This document shows positions 14,966 through 17,511 of a stretch of DNA of 17,511 nucleotides, piece after piece. The position numbers and the translations under genes are program-made. Each line of letters opens with the position of its first letter. The first letter of the stretch is position 1. The stretch is from Candidatus Izemoplasma sp. (GTDB lineage: Bacteria > Bacillota_I > Bacilli_A > Izemoplasmatales > Izemoplasmataceae): NCBI GenBank assembly GCA_007116205.1, contig SKIY01000092.1, positions 1-17,511 on the forward strand, in the 5' to 3' direction. Under the pieces are notes generated by a model. The model had not been told where the DNA came from. It saw nothing but the letters and a program-made list of their open reading frames with translations, and made no database searches.

Positions 14966-16328
14966 AATACCGTTTGGACCAACTTACGATGAAATGCTAC
15001 ATCCGCATCTAAATACAGATGCAGTGCAGAAAAAGGCAAAAAGTGCGTTGAAAAATGAACTTGATCCATACAATCTATTTAATATTACTTGGCGTAAAGC
15101 AGATGGAACCATCAATAAAGTTGTTTTACCGTCTTCCTTAACCGGCGTCGATGCAAACATTGTCGTTTTACTCGGTAAAGATTTTCCATCTGGTTCACAC
15201 AAAGTAGGCCCCGCTTATGCAACATTAATGGAAGGGTGTGTCGATGGAGAAATTATACCCGGGAAACATACGATACTCGGTCCATCGACTGGAAACTTTG
15301 GGATTGGGGTTTCGTATATTTGTAACTTAATGAAGTTCGATTCGATTGTTATTATGCCTGATAATATGAGTAAAGAACGCTATGAACGTATTGAGCAGTA
15401 CGGAGCTAAACTTGATTTAACCCCAGGAACTGAAAGCGATGTTATTTTAACACTAGAACGGACCTTTGAACTAAAAAAGAATCCTTCATACCGCGCATTG
15501 GCACAATTTGAATTATTTCCTAATTATCGTTTTCATCGGCATGTGACAGGAAACAGTGCGGTAGAAGCGGTGAAAGCTGTTGGGAATGGGCGGATTGCCT
15601 GTTTTGCATCAGCCCCAGGCAGTGCGGGAACGCTCGCGGCGGGTGATTATATAAAAACCGTTTACCCAGAAGCAAAAGTGGTAGCGCTTGAACCATATGA
15701 ATGTTCAACGCTTATGGATGGTGGTCGCGGACAACACCGAATTGAAGGTATTGGCGATAAAATGTGTACTTTGATTCATAATATTTTAACAACGGACTTT
15801 ATTGCTTTGATTAAAGATGATGATGCGGTTCGTGGATTGAAAATACTCCGTGATGGGGATGCGGTGTTAAAAGATTATGGCATTTCAAAAAAAGCGTTTG
15901 ACACGCTTCGCGATTGTTTTGGCGTATCTGGTATTGGGAATATTTTAGGTGCGATTAAAATGGCTAAGTATTTACAGCTTGGTGTAAACGATAATGTTGT
16001 CACGGTCGCGACTGATGGATTTGATCGATACGATAGTGTCATAAAAGATTTAGAAAACCGTTATTTAGAGACAGAAGACTTTGTTTTAAAACGGTGGTTT
16101 AAAGATATTTTTATGCATATGGACACCCATCATATAAAAGATGTGCGTAGTGAAAACAATAAGCAACGATTGTTCAAACAAAAAGAAGATGATTGGCTGA
16201 AGTTTGGGTATCAAAAAGACTATCTTGATAAGATGCGGTCGATCGATTTTTGGGACCAGGAATATCAAAAAGTATTTACGTATAATAAAAAAATAAAGAA
16301 GCTCAGAGGGAGCGAGATTAATGAATAA
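14955..16328 (+). CDS. Cysteine synthase-like fold-type II PLP enzyme with C-terminal extension
   Basis: This 457-residue protein has a cysteine synthase-type core. [15 protein letters not shown] (77-91) carries the probable PLP lysine Lys83, [13 protein letters not shown] (109-121) is the substrate-binding loop, [12 protein letters not shown] (220-231) is the phosphate loop, and [15 protein letters not shown] (256-270) parallels the GxxxHxIxGIG block of Cys[12 protein letters not shown] (351-361) closes the core. About 95 further, highly charged residues follow with no recognised motif, making it much longer than CysK (about 310). It lacks the FKALGG-type lysine motif of YgeX/DpaL diaminopropionate ammonia-lyase. 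ATG 14955 is chosen over ATG 14946 for spacing to AAGGA (14942-14946). It lies between the other PLP enzyme and ygeY, overlapping both. It probably acts on an amino-acid-like purine breakdown product; the substrate is unknown. Confidence 0.78.
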   Translation: MKYKIPFGPTYDEMLHPHLNTDAVQKKAKSALKNELDPYNLFNITWRKADGTINKVVLPSSLTGVDANIVVLLGKDFPSGSHKVGPAYATLMEGCVDGEIIPGKHTILGPSTGNFGIGVSYICNLMKFDSIVIMPDNMSKERYERIEQYGAKLDLTPGTESDVILTLERTFELKKNPSYRALAQFELFPNYRFHRHVTGNSAVEAVKAVGNGRIACFASAPGSAGTLAAGDYIKTVYPEAKVVALEPYECSTLMDGGRGQHRIEGIGDKMCTLIHNILTTDFIALIKDDDAVRGLKILRDGDAVLKDYGISKKAFDTLRDCFGVSGIGNILGAIKMAKYLQLGVNDNVVTVATDGFDRYDSVIKDLENRYLETEDFVLKRWFKDIFMHMDTHHIKDVRSENNKQRLFKQKEDDWLKFGYQKDYLDKMRSIDFWDQEYQKVFTYNKKIKKLRGSEINE

Positions 16329-17511
16329 AGAGATACTTAAGCTTGCAAAAAAATATGAACCAGCAATGACGCGCTTTTTAAGAGATATGATTGCTATACC
16401 AAGTGAAAGTTGTGATGAAGCACGCGTGGTTCAAAGAATTAAAGAAGAAATGGAGACGGTTGGTTTTGATCGTGTCGAAATTGACCCTATGGGCAATGTG
16501 CTAGGCTATATAGGACACGGTAAACACTTAATTGCCATGGATGCACATATCGATACCGTTGGGATAGGAGACAAAGCGCAATGGCGCTTTGACCCTTATG
16601 AAGGGTTTGAAGATGATAACCAAATTGGTGGTCGTGGTGCGAGTGACCAAGAAGGCGGAATGGCATCGATGGTTTATGCCGGAAAGATTATAAAGGACTT
16701 AAAATTAGAAGATGACTATACGCTTTTGGTCACCGGAACCGTACAAGAAGAAGATTGCGATGGCTTGTGTTGGCAATACATAATTGAGAAACAAAACATT
16801 AAACCAGATTTCGTCGTTATTACCGAACCAACAAGCTGTCATATTTATCGCGGCCATCGTGGTCGAATGGAAATAAAAGTGACCACTAAGGGTGTCTCTT
16901 GTCATGGTAGTGCACCTGAACGCGGTGAGAATGCAATTTTTAAAATGGCTCCAATATTAACTGAAGTTGAAGCTTTAAATGCTAACTTAAAAGACGATCC
17001 TTTTTTAGGAAAAGGAACGTTAACCGTCAGTGAGATATTTTTCAGTTCACCATCGCGCTGCGCCGTTGCGGATGGGTGTTCAATCTCGATTGATAGAAGA
17101 TTAACACACGGTGAAACATTTGAAACTGCGTTAGAAGAAATACGTCGTTTAGACGCTGTCAAAAATGCCAACGCCACCGTTGAAATGTATACCTATGAAC
17201 GGCCGTCATACACGGGACTTGTGTATCCGACCGAATCTTACTTTCCAACATGGGTTTTAGATGAAAATCATTTAGTATGTACAAGTTTAGTGAAAACCTA
17301 TCAAGCATTGTTTAATGAAAAACCACGTGTCGATAAGTGGACATTCTCTACCAACGCTGTCTCAATAATGGGCAGACATAATATTCCGTGCATCGGTTTT
17401 GGTCCGGGACATGAAGACCAAGCGCATGCACCTAATGAAGTAACATATAAAGATGAATTAATTAAAGCTTGTGCAATGTATGCAGCCATACCACAGTATT
17501 ACTTAAAACAA
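16321..17511 (+). CDS. ygeY: YgeY-type M20 metallohydrolase, 3' end cut by the window
   Basis: The frame is open from ATG 16321 to the window edge (397 residues, no stop). E. coli YgeY has about 403 residues, so only a few should be missing. It is an M20-family binuclear zinc amidohydrolase related to ArgE, DapE and carboxypeptidase G2. Ligands and catalytic residues are His76 and Asp78 in MDAHIDTVG, Asp109 in GASDQEGGM, Glu143 and Glu144 in VQEED, Glu169 in ITEPTS, and His369 in [16 protein letters not shown] (177-185) and [14 protein letters not shown] (192-205) belong to the dimerisation domain. GAGGGAG (16306-16312) precedes the ATG, which overlaps the previous stop by 8 bases (ATGAATAA). 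It would cleave an acyl, formyl or carbamoyl group from an amino-acid-like intermediate; the actual substrate is inferred only from context. Confidence 0.9.
   Translation, partial: MNKEILKLAKKYEPAMTRFLRDMIAIPSESCDEARVVQRIKEEMETVGFDRVEIDPMGNVLGYIGHGKHLIAMDAHIDTVGIGDKAQWRFDPYEGFEDDNQIGGRGASDQEGGMASMVYAGKIIKDLKLEDDYTLLVTGTVQEEDCDGLCWQYIIEKQNIKPDFVVITEPTSCHIYRGHRGRMEIKVTTKGVSCHGSAPERGENAIFKMAPILTEVEALNANLKDDPFLGKGTLTVSEIFFSSPSRCAVADGCSISIDRRLTHGETFETALEEIRRLDAVKNANATVEMYTYERPSYTGLVYPTESYFPTWVLDENHLVCTSLVKTYQALFNEKPRVDKWTFSTNAVSIMGRHNIPCIGFGPGHEDQAHAPNEVTYKDELIKACAMYAAIPQYYLKQ

Noticed and set aside
14955..16328. Diaminopropionate ammonia-lyase (YgeX/DpaL)
   Set aside because: Position beside ygeY suggested it, but the lysine motif is [10 protein letters not shown] and the GQHRIEGIG block is cysteine synthase-like, so the label is not supported.
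16705..17489. Several - strand frames near the right end (16705-16905, 16902-17177, 17301-17489)
   Set aside because: They are antisense to the M20 hydrolase, whose metal ligands are in order on the + strand.
1..17511. Selenocysteine codons or TGA read as Trp
   Set aside because: No gene has an internal in-frame TGA, Trp is encoded by TGG throughout, and several genes end in TGA at natural ends that overlap the next ATG.
1..17511. CRISPR arrays, insertion sequences, tRNA or rRNA genes
   Set aside because: Coding sequence fills essentially the whole window; no repeat-spacer pattern, transposase or structured RNA gene was seen.

Overview
The window is one unbroken run of 16 genes on the + strand, packed as a single transcription unit. 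Gaps are 1-33 bases, many starts overlap the previous stop by 4-35 bases, and no terminator or internal promoter is evident. By eye the DNA is about 40% G+C. Starts are ATG or GTG behind GGAG-type ribosome binding sites. Trp is written TGG and TGA is used as a stop, so the code is standard. This suits an anaerobic low-G+C Gram-positive (Bacillota or a relative such as Erysipelotrichia- or Izemoplasma-type bacteria); the genus cannot be fixed from the sequence. The gene set resembles the yge-ygf/xdh locus of E. coli and the purine-degradation and selenium-dependent molybdenum hydroxylase (SDMH) loci of gut anaerobes.

Layout. (1) 1-2943: a xanthine dehydrogenase-type molybdenum hydroxylase in the order FAD subunit (3' end only), [2Fe-2S] subunit, Mo subunit. 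(2) 2945-4886: an unrecognised polytopic membrane protein, an XdhC/CoxI-family Mo-cofactor maturation factor, and a small P-loop NTPase with an altered Walker A motif. (3) 4901-7505: a hydantoinase/dihydropyrimidinase-type cyclic amidohydrolase and the SsnA aminohydrolase. (4) 7502-8581: a PreA-like FMN protein with two C-terminal [4Fe-4S] clusters that lacks the family's usual catalytic cysteine motif. (5) 8592-11981: a second, complete molybdenum hydroxylase in the opposite order Mo, [2Fe-2S], FAD. (6) 11997-13718: adenine deaminase. (7) 13715-16328: two dissimilar fold-type II PLP enzymes, one like threonine synthase with a zinc ribbon, one like cysteine synthase with a long C-terminal tail. 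(8) 16321-17511: YgeY-type M20 metallohydrolase, cut by the window edge.

Inferred joint role: adenine is deaminated to hypoxanthine, the two hydroxylases interconvert hypoxanthine, xanthine and possibly urate, the amidohydrolases open the rings, and YgeY plus the PLP enzymes work on the resulting amino-acid-like fragments to give ammonia and carbon. The PreA-like protein may carry electrons between pyridine nucleotide or ferredoxin and a reductive ring step. Each family call rests on visible motifs; the pathway order is inference. The least explained parts are the membrane protein, the PreA-like protein with its altered active site, the NTPase, and the PLP enzyme pair standing where E. coli has YgeX.
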